A stretch of 64,000 nt of DNA from Thiosocius sp963753845 (lineage in GTDB: Bacteria > Pseudomonadota > Gammaproteobacteria > Chromatiales > Chromatiaceae), in the NCBI GenBank assembly GCA_963753845.1, contig CAVWEI010000014.1:81260-145259 (forward strand). Direction: 5' to 3'. Position numbers and translations under genes: made by a program. The notes below the pieces were generated by a model. That model worked only from the letters and a program-made list of their open reading frames with translations, had not been told where the DNA came from and did no database searches. Below are positions 36,208 through 46,343 of the stretch, piece after piece. Numbering within the stretch: position 1 is the first letter of the stretch; each line of letters starts with the position of its first letter.

Positions 36208-36440
36208 CCCCGGGATATCCCGCAGAATCTGTAGTGTTTGCGCGCCGCTGACGCGAAAGCACCGCCATCTCGGCGGTCAAGTCGGCCCCGCACCGATTTC
36301 CTTGACGGAATTTCGCCCCGGATCGCGGTGTTTCCCGCGATGACCGGGGGCCATCCGCCGACCTTCGCGTCCCGGACCACAGCGCCGCACCCACGGTCGC
36401 TTATCCGGGACCGGCTGAGACAGTTTCAAGAGGTACACGC

Positions 36441-38495
36441 ATGAGCAACGGATCTGGACAGGGGGCGCAGCCATCACTGGTCGAAATCACCCCTGAAGAG
36501 CAAATGGAAAAGGCCCCGGAACAGCAAGTGGAAAAGGCCCCCGCTCCCAAGACCGGCATAGCCCTGTACTGGAAGCAGCTGGCCGCCGGCGTCCTGTTTG
36601 CTGCGCTTGCCGTCTACCTGTCCACGGTGGTGCCCTCGGTCGAGATCGCCTGGGCGACTGCCTTCCTGCTGCTGACCATCTACCTGTTCGCGTTCGAGGT
36701 CGTCGGCGTCGATGTCGCGGCGGTAACCATCATGGTGCTGCTGGGGCTGACATCCCTGTTGGCACCGGCGATGGGGCTGTCGCAGGGTCTGGTGGACAAC
36801 AAGCACCTTTTCGACGGCTTCGGCTCCAATGCCGTGATGTCGATCATCGCGGTCATGGTCATCGGTGCCGGACTCGACAAGACCGGCGTGATGTCGAAGG
36901 TCGCGGCATTCATCCTCAAGGTCGGTGGTACAACGGAGACGCGCATCATCCCGATCATCTCGAGTACCGTGGCGATCATCTCCTCGTTCATGCAGAACGT
37001 CGGCGCCGCGGCGCTGTTCCTGCCGGTCGTCGCCCGTATCTCGGCGCGTTCGGGTCTGCCGATGTCGCGCCTGCTGATGCCCATGGGATTCTGCGCCATC
37101 CTGGGCGGCACCGTGACCATGGTCGGCTCCAGCCCCCTGATCCTGCTCAACGATCTCTTACTGACTTCAAACCGGGCCCTGCCCGCGGCGCACCAGATGG
37201 ATACCTGGTCGCTGTTCTCGGTTACCCCGATCGGTCTCGCCCTGGTCGCCACGGGCATCCTCTACTTCGTCGTTGCCGGGCGCTTCGTGCTACCAGCCGG
37301 GAGCAAGGGGACCAAGAGCAAAGACAACGCCATGGCCTATTTCCGCGACATCTACGGCCTCGACTACGAACTGTTCGAGGTCGAGGTTCCGGAGGACAGC
37401 GAACTGGTCGGTAAATCCCTCGACGATATCGAGCACCAGGACAGCGTGCGCGTCATTGCCTCGGCCAGTGGCGGCTCACTGCAATCGGGCCAGGGATCCA
37501 TTGCGCGTGACACCGGCATCAACGCCAACATGGTCCTGGGCATCATCGCCTCGCCCAGACACCTCCTCGAATTCGTCGAGAAATACCAGCTCGATCTGCA
37601 CAGCAGCATCGAGGTCTTCGGTGAACTATTCGCGCCGACCAGGTCCGGGGTCGCCGAGGTCGTCATCCCGCCGAGTTCCGCCCTGATCGGCAAGAGTGCA
37701 CGTGACGTGTGGATGCGCAAGACCTACGGCATCGCCATGGTGGCCCTGCATCGCGACGGCAACACGCTGCACGAGGGTGAGAGCATCCGCGACATGCCAT
37801 TGAAGGCCGGAGACACGCTGGTCGTGCATACCTCATGGAATGCCCTCGCGCGTCTTCAGAAAGACCGCAACTTCGTCGTGGTAACCACCGAATTCCCGCA
37901 TGAAGAACTTCGCCCACAGAAGGTTCTGTATGCCGGGGTCTTCTTTGCGATTGCACTCGGAATGGTTTTGTTCACGGATCTGCGCCTGTCGGTCGCTTTG
38001 CTGACCGGCGCGATAGGCATGATCCTCTCGGGCGTACTCAAGATCGAGGAGGCCTACACCGCTGTCAGTTGGAAGACGGTGTTCCTGCTCGCGTCGCTGA
38101 TCCCGCTGGGCCTCGCCATGGAGACATCGGGCACCGCCAAGTGGATTGCCGAACAGACCCTGACCGTGGTTGGTGACATGCCGATCTGGGTCATCCAGGC
38201 CTCGGTCGCTGTGCTCGCGACCTTCTTCACCCTGGTGATGTCCAACGTGGGTGCCACCGTGCTGCTGGTGCCCCTGGCAGTCAACATCGCGATCGGTGCA
38301 GACGCCAACCCGGCGGTATTCGCACTGACGGTCGCGATCGCCACTTCAAACTCCTTCCTCATCCCCACGCACCAGGTCAATGCCCTGATCATGGGCCCGG
38401 CCGGCTATCGCGTACCGGACTTCATGCGCGCGGGCGGGGTCATGACGATACTTTTCCTGGTCGTGACCCTGGCGATGATGAATGTGATCTTCTGA
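36441..38495 (+). CDS. SLC13-family anion transporter with two internal TrkA-C domains
   Basis: 684 residues. Two membrane halves (residues 40-300 and 495-684) with SLC13 motifs FGSNAVMSIIAVMVIGAGL, MQNVGAAALFLPV and TSNSFLIPTHQVNALIMGPAG flank a cytosolic middle. That middle holds two TrkA-C/RCK-C domains (about residues 305-400 and 400-490; VPEDSELVGKSLDDI, VIPPSSALIGKSARD). The SLC13 group with these insertions includes sulfate transporters and organic-acid carriers. In sulfur oxidisers a sulfate role is plausible, but the substrate is not proven. A Glu-rich N-terminal repeat (EQMEKAPEQQVEKAP) precedes TM1. It is divergent from a LysR gene, and RBS AAGAGG precedes the ATG. Confidence 0.9.
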   Translation: MSNGSGQGAQPSLVEITPEEQMEKAPEQQVEKAPAPKTGIALYWKQLAAGVLFAALAVYLSTVVPSVEIAWATAFLLLTIYLFAFEVVGVDVAAVTIMVLLGLTSLLAPAMGLSQGLVDNKHLFDGFGSNAVMSIIAVMVIGAGLDKTGVMSKVAAFILKVGGTTETRIIPIISSTVAIISSFMQNVGAAALFLPVVARISARSGLPMSRLLMPMGFCAILGGTVTMVGSSPLILLNDLLLTSNRALPAAHQMDTWSLFSVTPIGLALVATGILYFVVAGRFVLPAGSKGTKSKDNAMAYFRDIYGLDYELFEVEVPEDSELVGKSLDDIEHQDSVRVIASASGGSLQSGQGSIARDTGINANMVLGIIASPRHLLEFVEKYQLDLHSSIEVFGELFAPTRSGVAEVVIPPSSALIGKSARDVWMRKTYGIAMVALHRDGNTLHEGESIRDMPLKAGDTLVVHTSWNALARLQKDRNFVVVTTEFPHEELRPQKVLYAGVFFAIALGMVLFTDLRLSVALLTGAIGMILSGVLKIEEAYTAVSWKTVFLLASLIPLGLAMETSGTAKWIAEQTLTVVGDMPIWVIQASVAVLATFFTLVMSNVGATVLLVPLAVNIAIGADANPAVFALTVAIATSNSFLIPTHQVNALIMGPAGYRVPDFMRAGGVMTILFLVVTLAMMNVIF

Positions 38496-38752
38496 CCGCG
38501 TGCCCGCTGGCCACAAATACCCTGGTCGGCCGCCCCCCGGGCGACGCGATCGTCATCTCAGTGCAATGCGGCCTGCGTCGCAGTTGCATACAAACCGGCA
38601 GCGCCTGGCCATCCATCATCGTTTAGAATGAGCCACCGGATCGCCTGGCGTCGGGCAGACGAAGGGTCACGGCGAGACATCACAATGCGCACATGGGTTG
38701 CGGGCACCGGGTTCGCGGTCCCAGTGCCGCAGGCAAACAACGGAATTCAGCT

Positions 38753-40192
38753 ATGCCATCCGATATCGCTGTCTATGGCCTCGGCGTCATGGGGCGCAAT
38801 ATGGCCCTCAATATGGCGGATCACGGACTGAGGGTGACGGTCTACAACCGTACCGCCAGCGTTACCGAGTCCTTTGTCGCCGGGTTGCCTGCCGATACGA
38901 CCATCACCCCCAGCTTCGATCTGCCCGGGCTGGTCGGATCCCTGAAGCAACCGCGCACGATCTTTCTGATGGCCACTGCCGGCAAGGTGGTCGACCTGGT
39001 GATTGACGGCCTGCTGCCCCACCTCGAGCCCGGTGACATCATCATCGATGGTGGCAATTCGTTCTTCAAGGACAGCCAACGACGCTGGATGCAGCTGCGC
39101 GAGCAGGGTATCCGCTTTCTCGGCATGGGCATCTCGGGGGGCGAGGAAGGCGCCCGCTACGGGCCATCCATCATGCCCGGCGGCGACCCCGATGCATGGC
39201 CCATCGTCAGCGGGATGTTCCAGCGCATCGCCGCCAGGGCAGAAGATGGCGAGCCATGCTGCCGCTGGGTCGGTGAGGGCGGTGCCGGGCACTTTGTGAA
39301 GATGATCCACAACGGCATCGAGTATGGCGATATGCAGCTGATCGCCGAGGCCTGGCAACTGATGCGCGACGGCCTCGGCATGCGATCCCGGGAGATCGCG
39401 GAGACCTTCGCGAGCTGGAACAAGGGCGTGCTGTCGTCCTACCTCATCGAGATAACGGCCGAAATCCTCACGGTAACAGAGGCCGACGGCAGCCCGCGCG
39501 TCGATCACATCCTGGATGCCGCCGGGCAGAAGGGCACCGGGCGCTGGACCGCGATCGACGCACTCGAGCTGGGGGTTCCCCTGACCCTGATCGCCGAGGC
39601 GGTATTCGCACGCACCCTGTCGTCGATGAAACAGGAACGCACCGCCGCATCAATGCGCCTGGGTGGTGAAAGATCACCGTTCGGGGGTGACAGGGACGCG
39701 ATCATCGCCGCCATCCACGATGCCCTGTACGCCGCCAAGATCATCTCCTATACGCAGGGCTTCCTGCAGATGCGTGCCGCCGCAGACGAATACGGATGGA
39801 GCCTGGCATTTGGCGAGATCGCGCTGCTGTGGCGGGCCGGGTGCATCATCCGCAGCCGCTTCCTGGACGATATCAAGCGCGCATTCGATCGCGACCCCGG
39901 GCTTCCCAGTCTGCTGTTCGACGACTTCTTCGCCGAGGCGCTGCGCGAGGCCGACCCCGGCTGGCGCGATGCCGTGACGCTGGGAGTGCGCTCAGGGATC
40001 GCCCTGCCCGCCCTGGGTTCGGCCCTGAGTTTCTACGACGGCTATCGCAGCGCGGTGGTACCGGCCAACCTCCTGCAGGCGCAGCGCGACTATTTCGGCG
40101 CGCATACCTATCAGCGCACCGACCGTGAACCCGGGACGCATTGGCATACGCGCTGGACCGGGGACCGGGGCGAGGAGCTCGTCGATGACTGA
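38753..40192 (+). CDS. gnd: 6-phosphogluconate dehydrogenase
   Basis: 479 residues. The NADP-binding GLGVMGRNMALNMAD, DGGNSFFKDS, the catalytic GISGGEEGARYGPSIMPGG and FVKMIHNGIEYGDMQLIAE, and the C-terminal helical domain are all typical. It oxidises 6-phosphogluconate to ribulose-5-phosphate with NADPH. It opens a long plus-strand block, and its last codons overlap zwf by 8 bp, so the pair is coupled. About 257 bp separate it from the SLC13 gene. Confidence 0.97.
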   Translation: MPSDIAVYGLGVMGRNMALNMADHGLRVTVYNRTASVTESFVAGLPADTTITPSFDLPGLVGSLKQPRTIFLMATAGKVVDLVIDGLLPHLEPGDIIIDGGNSFFKDSQRRWMQLREQGIRFLGMGISGGEEGARYGPSIMPGGDPDAWPIVSGMFQRIAARAEDGEPCCRWVGEGGAGHFVKMIHNGIEYGDMQLIAEAWQLMRDGLGMRSREIAETFASWNKGVLSSYLIEITAEILTVTEADGSPRVDHILDAAGQKGTGRWTAIDALELGVPLTLIAEAVFARTLSSMKQERTAASMRLGGERSPFGGDRDAIIAAIHDALYAAKIISYTQGFLQMRAAADEYGWSLAFGEIALLWRAGCIIRSRFLDDIKRAFDRDPGLPSLLFDDFFAEALREADPGWRDAVTLGVRSGIALPALGSALSFYDGYRSAVVPANLLQAQRDYFGAHTYQRTDREPGTHWHTRWTGDRGEELVDD

Positions 40193-41660
40193 GCCCTGCA
40201 CCCTGGTCATCTTCGGCGCCACCGGCAACCTGGCGCAGCTCAAGCTGCTGCCATCGCTGTACCACCTCGAAAGCGCCGGCCTGCTGCCCAGCGACCTGCG
40301 TATCGTCTGCTCGGGTCGCACCGAATACAGTCCAGAGACATGGCGCCAGCAGGTTCGCGACATCCTCGCACAGCATGCGCGAGACCCGCTGGCTGCAGAC
40401 AGCTGCGACCGGTTTTGTCAGCGCATACACTACCTGCGCGGGGACCTGGCCCAGCCCGAAACCTTCGAGCAACTCGCCACCCTGCTGCGCGGTCGGGAGT
40501 TCCCGGACAACCACGTGTTCTACGTCTCACTGCCGCCGGTCACCTATGGCGGCCTCATCGAATCGCTGGATCGCAACGGCATGTTGGCCGAGGACGGCGC
40601 CTGGCGACGCGTCGTGATCGAAAAGCCCTTCGGTTTCAGCCTCGAAAGCGCGCAGAACCTGCAACACAAGATCAGTCGCCATCTGCGCGAGGACCAGACC
40701 TACCGCATCGATCACTACATGGGCAAGGCGATGGTGCAGAACGTGCTGGTGTCACGTTTTGCGAACCTGATGCTCGAACCGCTGTGGAACCGCAACTACA
40801 TCGACCACGTGCAGATCATGCGTACCGAGAAACTGGGGGTCGGCCGGCGCGCCGGATTCTACGAAGACACCGGCGCCCTGCGCGACATGCTCCAGAGCCA
40901 CCTTATGCAGCTCATGGCCCTTGTTGCGATGGAGCCCCCGGTTTCCATGGATGCCGACGACCTGCGCGACGAGAAGGTCAAGGTGCTCAAATCGGTCCGC
41001 CCGATCCACCCCGCGGCGGTAGACGCGCAGGCCTTTCGCGCCCAGTACGCGCGCGGCCGGATCGACGGGGTTCAGGTACCGGGCTACCTGGAGGAGCCCG
41101 GCGTCGACCCGCAGAGCGTGACCGAGACCTACGCCGCCCTCAAGCTCTATATCGACAACTGGCGCTGGCGCGATGTACCGTTTTACCTGCGAACGGGCAA
41201 ACGCATGGCCGAGGCGCGCACCATGGTCGCGATCTGTTTCAAACAGCCACCGAAACACTTCTTTCGCAGTTCCCACATCGAACGGCCGCCACCGAACTGG
41301 CTGATCATGAGTATCGCGCCCGAGGAATCCCTGCGCCTGGAGATATCGGTCAAGGAGCCGGGACTGGAGATGAAGACCCGCCAGATCAGCCTCGATGCAC
41401 CCTTCCGGTGCGAACACGAGGCCCGTACCGACGCCTATGAAGGCCTGCTGCTTGACGTGATGGAGGGCGACCGTTCACTGTTTCTGCGCTACGACGAGGT
41501 CGAGTGGGCATGGCGGATCGTCGATCCGGTGCTGGGGGTCTGGGCGACCGAGCGTGATTTCGTCCCCAGCCATGCGGCCGGAGAATGGGAACCCAAGGAA
41601 GTGAGCCGGATATTCGACAAAGAGCACCATCGCTGGCGTCACCTGCTGGACCCCGGCTGA
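40185..41660 (+). CDS. zwf: Glucose-6-phosphate 1-dehydrogenase
   Basis: 491 residues. VIFGATGNLAQLKLLPSLYHL is the Rossmann motif, RVVIEKPFGFSLESAQNL the Lys-bearing loop, and YRIDHYMGKAMVQNVLVSRFAN the substrate-binding His region. It makes 6-phosphogluconolactone from glucose-6-phosphate. It starts inside gnd (8-bp overlap) with GAGGAG upstream. Its stop (TGATG) overlaps the start of pgl. Confidence 0.98.
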   Translation: MTEPCTLVIFGATGNLAQLKLLPSLYHLESAGLLPSDLRIVCSGRTEYSPETWRQQVRDILAQHARDPLAADSCDRFCQRIHYLRGDLAQPETFEQLATLLRGREFPDNHVFYVSLPPVTYGGLIESLDRNGMLAEDGAWRRVVIEKPFGFSLESAQNLQHKISRHLREDQTYRIDHYMGKAMVQNVLVSRFANLMLEPLWNRNYIDHVQIMRTEKLGVGRRAGFYEDTGALRDMLQSHLMQLMALVAMEPPVSMDADDLRDEKVKVLKSVRPIHPAAVDAQAFRAQYARGRIDGVQVPGYLEEPGVDPQSVTETYAALKLYIDNWRWRDVPFYLRTGKRMAEARTMVAICFKQPPKHFFRSSHIERPPPNWLIMSIAPEESLRLEISVKEPGLEMKTRQISLDAPFRCEHEARTDAYEGLLLDVMEGDRSLFLRYDEVEWAWRIVDPVLGVWATERDFVPSHAAGEWEPKEVSRIFDKEHHRWRHLLDPG

Positions 41661-42370
41661 TGGTCGAATGGCGGACCGAGGCCGATGCGGCCACAGTGGC
41701 CGATTTCGCATGCCGCCTGATCGGCATGTCCGCACGCAAGGCGATCGCGGAGCGTGGCAGGTTTCGCCTGGTACTGGCCGGCGGCAGCACCCCGCTGTCT
41801 GTCTACCAACGCCTTGCCGTCAGCAGCCAGAAGTGGAAACGCTGGTCCCTGTACTACGGCGACGAACGATGTCTGCCAGCCGACCACCCCGAACGCAACA
41901 GCCAGCTGGTGATGGCAACCGGGCTGGCCGAACGAGTGGGCAAACACTACCCGATCCCGGCCGAACTCGGCGCCAGGGCCGCGGCGGCCGAGTACCGTGC
42001 ACGCATCAAGTCGGCGCAACCCTTCGATCTGGTCCTGCTCGGCATGGGCGAGGACGGCCACACCGCCAGCCTGTTCCCGGACCGGGAGTGGCCGGACAAA
42101 CCGGTGTTCGCGGTCACGGACGCCCCGAAACCCCCTCCTGAGCGCGTCACGCTCGGGATCAGGGCACTGCAGAACTGCTGCTGCATGCTGGTCCTGGTGA
42201 CGGGTGACAGCAAGGCGGAGGCGGTGCAGCAATGGCGCCACGGCGTCGATCTGCCGATCGCACGGGTCACCGACGTCGACCATGCGGTGGTCCTGCTGGA
42301 GAGAAAATGCCTCGGGCTTGCGGGTAGTCAAGCTGCCCGGATCCCGCAGGGGATAGAGTCGGTCACATGA
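41660..42370 (+). CDS. pgl: 6-phosphogluconolactonase
   Basis: 236 residues of the DevB/Pgl type. RFRLVLAGGSTPLSVYQRLA, YYGDERCLPADHPERNSQLV and FDLVLLGMGEDGHTASLFP are the family motifs. It hydrolyses the lactone made by Zwf. The start codon overlaps the zwf stop (TGATG), and its end overlaps glk by 4 bp. Confidence 0.96.
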   Translation: MVEWRTEADAATVADFACRLIGMSARKAIAERGRFRLVLAGGSTPLSVYQRLAVSSQKWKRWSLYYGDERCLPADHPERNSQLVMATGLAERVGKHYPIPAELGARAAAAEYRARIKSAQPFDLVLLGMGEDGHTASLFPDREWPDKPVFAVTDAPKPPPERVTLGIRALQNCCCMLVLVTGDSKAEAVQQWRHGVDLPIARVTDVDHAVVLLERKCLGLAGSQAARIPQGIESVT

Positions 42371-43320
42371 GGTTTCTGGCAGCAGACATCGGCGGCACCT
42401 ACAGCCGGCTTTCCTGGTCCACGGACGGCAGCGACGTGGGAAACGAGCCCCAGGTGTTCAACAATGCCGAATTCGACAGTCTCGAAGCGGTCATCGAACG
42501 CGGCCTTGAGATGCTTGCGGCCAGGGGGCAGCCGATCGAACACATGGTGCTGGCCGTCCCGGGGCCGACACACACAGACCCGATCCAACTCACCAACATC
42601 GACTGGAAGCTGGACCGTAACCGGCTGCAGGCGCGCCTGCAGGTTAGCCGCCTGACCATCGTGAACGACTTCCAGGCAGCGGCCCTGGGGGCGATCGCCG
42701 AACCGCGCGAGCGGCTCAAGGTACTGAATGCCGCCCCACCGGATGACGGTGCCGTGGTGGTCGCAGGTGCCGGTACGGGTCTGGGCATGGCCTGGCTGCC
42801 GACGGCCGACACCAGGGTTCTTCCCCGCGCAACCGAGGGCGGGCACCTGGACTTCGGTCCCAACAACGAGCGCGAGACGGCACTTTACCGCTGGCTGGCT
42901 GCGCGTTACGGTCATGTCTCTTACGAACGCATCCTCAGTGGTGACGGTCTCCTCGACACCTATGATTTTCTCTCCGGCAACAATGTACAGGCGACCGAAC
43001 CGGCACAGATCGCGGCGCTGGCGCGACAGGCCGATACCCATGCCGCAGATGCGGTGCGGCTGTTCGTCGGGATATTCGCGGCCTATGCGGGCAACCTGGC
43101 ACTGGCCTTCAACCCGGGCGGCGGCATCTATCTGTGCGGCGGGCTGACCGTCCACCTGGCAGACTGGTTCGAGCCGACATCCTTCTTGGCCACCTTTTCG
43201 GCCAAGGGTCGGATGGCCGGGGTCGTCAGCCGTATCCCGGTCTTCCTGGTCACCCGGCATGACACGGGCCTGAGCGGAGCAAGGCACATTGCAAGGAATT
43301 TCAACAGGGCAGACACATGA
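42367..43320 (+). CDS. glk: Glucokinase
   Basis: 317 residues of the bacterial Glk family. LAADIGGTYSRLSW is the phosphate-1 region, VVVAGAGTGLGMAWL the adenosine region, and TEGGHLDFGPNNERE the substrate-binding segment. It phosphorylates glucose released by glucosidases to feed Zwf. ATGA overlaps link it to pgl and glgC on either side. Confidence 0.94.
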   Translation: MRFLAADIGGTYSRLSWSTDGSDVGNEPQVFNNAEFDSLEAVIERGLEMLAARGQPIEHMVLAVPGPTHTDPIQLTNIDWKLDRNRLQARLQVSRLTIVNDFQAAALGAIAEPRERLKVLNAAPPDDGAVVVAGAGTGLGMAWLPTADTRVLPRATEGGHLDFGPNNERETALYRWLAARYGHVSYERILSGDGLLDTYDFLSGNNVQATEPAQIAALARQADTHAADAVRLFVGIFAAYAGNLALAFNPGGGIYLCGGLTVHLADWFEPTSFLATFSAKGRMAGVVSRIPVFLVTRHDTGLSGARHIARNFNRADT

Positions 43321-44615
43321 GCACCAGTGACGCACAGCACCATCTGTACAAGTATTACGTCGAGACCCAGGCAGGCAGTGACCAGACCCGTCGCACCCTG
43401 GTGCTGGTATTGGCGGGCGGTGAAGGCTCGCGGCTGAGAAACCTGACCAAGTGGCGGGCAAAGCCGGCGGTACCCTTCGGCGGCAAGTACCGGATCATCG
43501 ACTTTGCCCTGTCCAACTGCATCAACTCGGGTCTGCGCCGTATCGGCGTACTGACCCAGTACAAATCACATTCACTGATCCGACACCTGCAACGCGCATG
43601 GGGCTTCATGCGGCCGGAGATCGGTGAGTTCGTCGAGATCATCCCCGCCCAGCAGCGCCTCCGCCCCGAGTGGTACCAGGGGACGGCCGACGCCATCTAC
43701 CAGAATCTGGACATCGTCTACCGCCACGAGCCGGACTACGTCCTGGTGCTGGGCGGTGACCATATCTACACCATGAACTATGCCAAGATGCTGGCTGCAC
43801 ACGTGCAGGCGGACGCCGAACTGACGGTCGGCTGTATCGAGGTGCCGCTCGATGAGGCGAAGAGCTTCGGCGTAATGTCGGTCGACGAGGAGTACCGGAT
43901 CACGCGTTTTACCGAAAAGCCCAGCGAGCCCGAGTGCGTACCGGGCAAATCGGACGTGGCACTGGCCTCGATGGGCATCTACATCTTCTCGATGGAGTTC
44001 CTGACCAAGGCCCTGATCTCCGATGCCGAAAACGAGACATCGCAGCATGACTTCGGAAAGAACATCATCCCGGCCGCGATCACGCACGCCAAGTCAATCG
44101 CCTATCCTTACCTCAACAGCCGCGGCGAACCGGCCTACTGGCGTGACGTGGGATCGCTCTATTCTTACTGGAAATCGAATATCGAACTTTGCGACATCGA
44201 GCCCGAACTCAACCTGTACGAGCGCGACTGGCCGATCTGGACCTACCAGACCCAGAGCCCGCCGGCCAAGTTCGCGTTCGACGACGAGGGCCGGCGCGGC
44301 ATGGCGATCGACTCGCTGGTCGCGGGCGGCTGTATCATCTCCGGCGCCAAGGTGAAACGCTCAGTGATCTTCTTCAACACCCAGATCGAGACAGGCTCCT
44401 ATATCAAGGAAAGCGTCCTCCTGCCCAAGGTCCGGGTCGGCAAGAACTGCCTGCTGCAGCGCTGCATCGTCGACAAAGGCACTGTGATACCCGACGGATT
44501 CCAGGTCGGGGTCGACCCGGAGGAAGACCGCCGGCGTTTTCTTGTCACCGACGAGGGTATCGTGCTCGTAACACCCGGCATGATGAACCAGCGTCTGCAT
44601 TACGAGCGCGACTGA
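43317..44615 (+). CDS. glgC: Glucose-1-phosphate adenylyltransferase
   Basis: 432 residues. The nucleotidyltransferase part has LVLAGGEGSRLRNLTKWRAKPAVPFGGKYRIIDFALSN, and the substrate segments are FTEKPSEPE and PAYWRDVGSLYSYW. A left-handed beta-helix C-terminus follows. It makes ADP-glucose for glycogen. It lies 4 bp into glk and 3 bp before the GH57 gene. Confidence 0.97.
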   Translation: MSTSDAQHHLYKYYVETQAGSDQTRRTLVLVLAGGEGSRLRNLTKWRAKPAVPFGGKYRIIDFALSNCINSGLRRIGVLTQYKSHSLIRHLQRAWGFMRPEIGEFVEIIPAQQRLRPEWYQGTADAIYQNLDIVYRHEPDYVLVLGGDHIYTMNYAKMLAAHVQADAELTVGCIEVPLDEAKSFGVMSVDEEYRITRFTEKPSEPECVPGKSDVALASMGIYIFSMEFLTKALISDAENETSQHDFGKNIIPAAITHAKSIAYPYLNSRGEPAYWRDVGSLYSYWKSNIELCDIEPELNLYERDWPIWTYQTQSPPAKFAFDDEGRRGMAIDSLVAGGCIISGAKVKRSVIFFNTQIETGSYIKESVLLPKVRVGKNCLLQRCIVDKGTVIPDGFQVGVDPEEDRRRFLVTDEGIVLVTPGMMNQRLHYERD

Positions 44616-44618
44616 ACC

Positions 44619-46343
44619 ATGGCCGAATCAGCACCACAACAAATCAACCTGGTCCTGTGCTGGCACATGCACCAGCCCTGGTATCGCGAGACCGAGGACG
44701 GCGACTATCGGCTGCCCTGGGTATACCTGCACGCGCTCAAAGACTACGTGGATATGGCGGCCCATCTCGAGGCCCACCCCAAGATGCGCTGCGTGGTCAA
44801 CCTCACACCGGTACTGCTGGAACAGCTCGACGACTATGCCCGGCAGTTCAAGCGCCACCTGGATGACGGCAGTCGTTTCGCAGAACCGCTGCTCAACCTG
44901 TTGGCCGGTGTCGACCCGATACCGACGGACGGCGCAGCGCGCGCGGAGATCGTGCACGCATGCCGGCGGGCGCACGCCCCCCTCATGATCGACGTCCACC
45001 CGCGTTTTCGGGACCTGTTCGGCATGGTGATGTCACTGAACGGCGAAAAGGTCGACAAAGCCCGCCTCGCCTACATGAACGAACAGTTCTTCCTGGACCT
45101 GCTGAGCTGGTATCACCTCGCCTGGCTGGGCCATTCGCTCAAGCAGATTCCGCGCGTGAGAGGCCTGCTCGAGCGCGACACCGTGTTCGACGAGAGCGCC
45201 AGGCGCAAACTTCTGCAGATCATGGGCGAGGCCTTCGATGGCCTGCTGGGTCGCTATCGGGCACTCGCGGAGAGCGGCCAGATCGAGCTGTCGATGACCC
45301 CCTACGGACACCCGATCGTGCCGCTGCTGATCGATATCGATTCGATGCACTGTTCGCTCCCCGAGGCTGTCGGCCCCGAGGAATCCAGCTACCCCGGCGG
45401 GCTCGAGCGGGCTCGCTGGCATATGCAGGAAGGCCTCCGGGTGTTCGAGAAATACCTCGGCTGCCGACCCAAGGGTGTCTGGCTTTCCGAGGGTGGCGTC
45501 AGTACGGCCGCCCTGAGGCTTCTGGATGAGTTCGACATGGACTGGAGTGCATCCGGTGAGGGTGTCTGGACCAACAGCCGCTTCCTGTCCGGACTCGAGA
45601 CGCGTGGCGAGGAGGCCAGGCGAAGCCTGTTCTGCGCGCATACCGTGGATGCATGCAAGACGCGGCTGTTTTTCCGCGACGACGGCCTTTCGGACATGAT
45701 CGGCTTCGAGTACCAGCAATGGAACGCGGCAGATGCAGCCGCGGATTTCAAACAGCACCTGGACAACATCGCCCGCTATCTCGGCGATGCCTGTGAGGAG
45801 CACGTGGTCAGCGTGATACTGGATGGCGAAAACGCGTGGGAGTACTACCCGGACAACGCCTTCCATTTCCTCGGTGCCCTGTATGAACAACTGGGCCAGA
45901 GCAAGAACGTGCGCACCGTCACCTTCAGCGAGGCGCTGGACGTCTGTCCCCCTCAACCATTGCCGGAGCTTTGCCCGGGCAGTTGGGTGTATGGCTCGTT
46001 CTCGACCTGGATCGGTGAAGCCGACAAGAACCGCGCCTGGGACCTGCTGATCGAGGCCAAGAGGGTCTACGACCAAGCCATGCTGAGCGGCCGGTTCGAT
46101 GCCGCCCAGACGCAACGTCTCGAGCGCCAGCTGGCGATCTGCGAAGGTTCGGACTGGTTCTGGTGGTTCGGTGACTACAACCCTTCCGACAGCGTGAGCG
46201 ATTTCGACAGCCTGTACCGCCAGCAGCTCGGAAACCTTTACCGGATGCTCGGCGAGGAGGCACCGCCGGCCCTCGACCAGCCACTCTCGGTCGGTGGCGG
46301 ACAGGCGGCCAACAGCGGCACCATGCGACGTGGTCATGCCTGA
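44619..46343 (+). CDS. Glycoside hydrolase family 57 enzyme (alpha-amylase/glucanotransferase type)
   Basis: 574 residues. GH57 features are seen in the expected order: LVLCWHMHQPWYR, TPYGHPIVPLL, GVWLSEGGVSTAALRLL with the nucleophile Glu, and SVILDGENAWEYYP with the catalytic Asp. GSDWFWWFGDYNPS follows. Family members act on alpha-1,4-glucans as amylase, 4-alpha-glucanotransferase or amylopullulanase. Its place between glgC and malQ suggests a glycogen-remodelling enzyme. It starts 3 bp after glgC and its 3' end overlaps malQ by 8 bp. Confidence 0.92.
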   Translation: MAESAPQQINLVLCWHMHQPWYRETEDGDYRLPWVYLHALKDYVDMAAHLEAHPKMRCVVNLTPVLLEQLDDYARQFKRHLDDGSRFAEPLLNLLAGVDPIPTDGAARAEIVHACRRAHAPLMIDVHPRFRDLFGMVMSLNGEKVDKARLAYMNEQFFLDLLSWYHLAWLGHSLKQIPRVRGLLERDTVFDESARRKLLQIMGEAFDGLLGRYRALAESGQIELSMTPYGHPIVPLLIDIDSMHCSLPEAVGPEESSYPGGLERARWHMQEGLRVFEKYLGCRPKGVWLSEGGVSTAALRLLDEFDMDWSASGEGVWTNSRFLSGLETRGEEARRSLFCAHTVDACKTRLFFRDDGLSDMIGFEYQQWNAADAAADFKQHLDNIARYLGDACEEHVVSVILDGENAWEYYPDNAFHFLGALYEQLGQSKNVRTVTFSEALDVCPPQPLPELCPGSWVYGSFSTWIGEADKNRAWDLLIEAKRVYDQAMLSGRFDAAQTQRLERQLAICEGSDWFWWFGDYNPSDSVSDFDSLYRQQLGNLYRMLGEEAPPALDQPLSVGGGQAANSGTMRRGHA

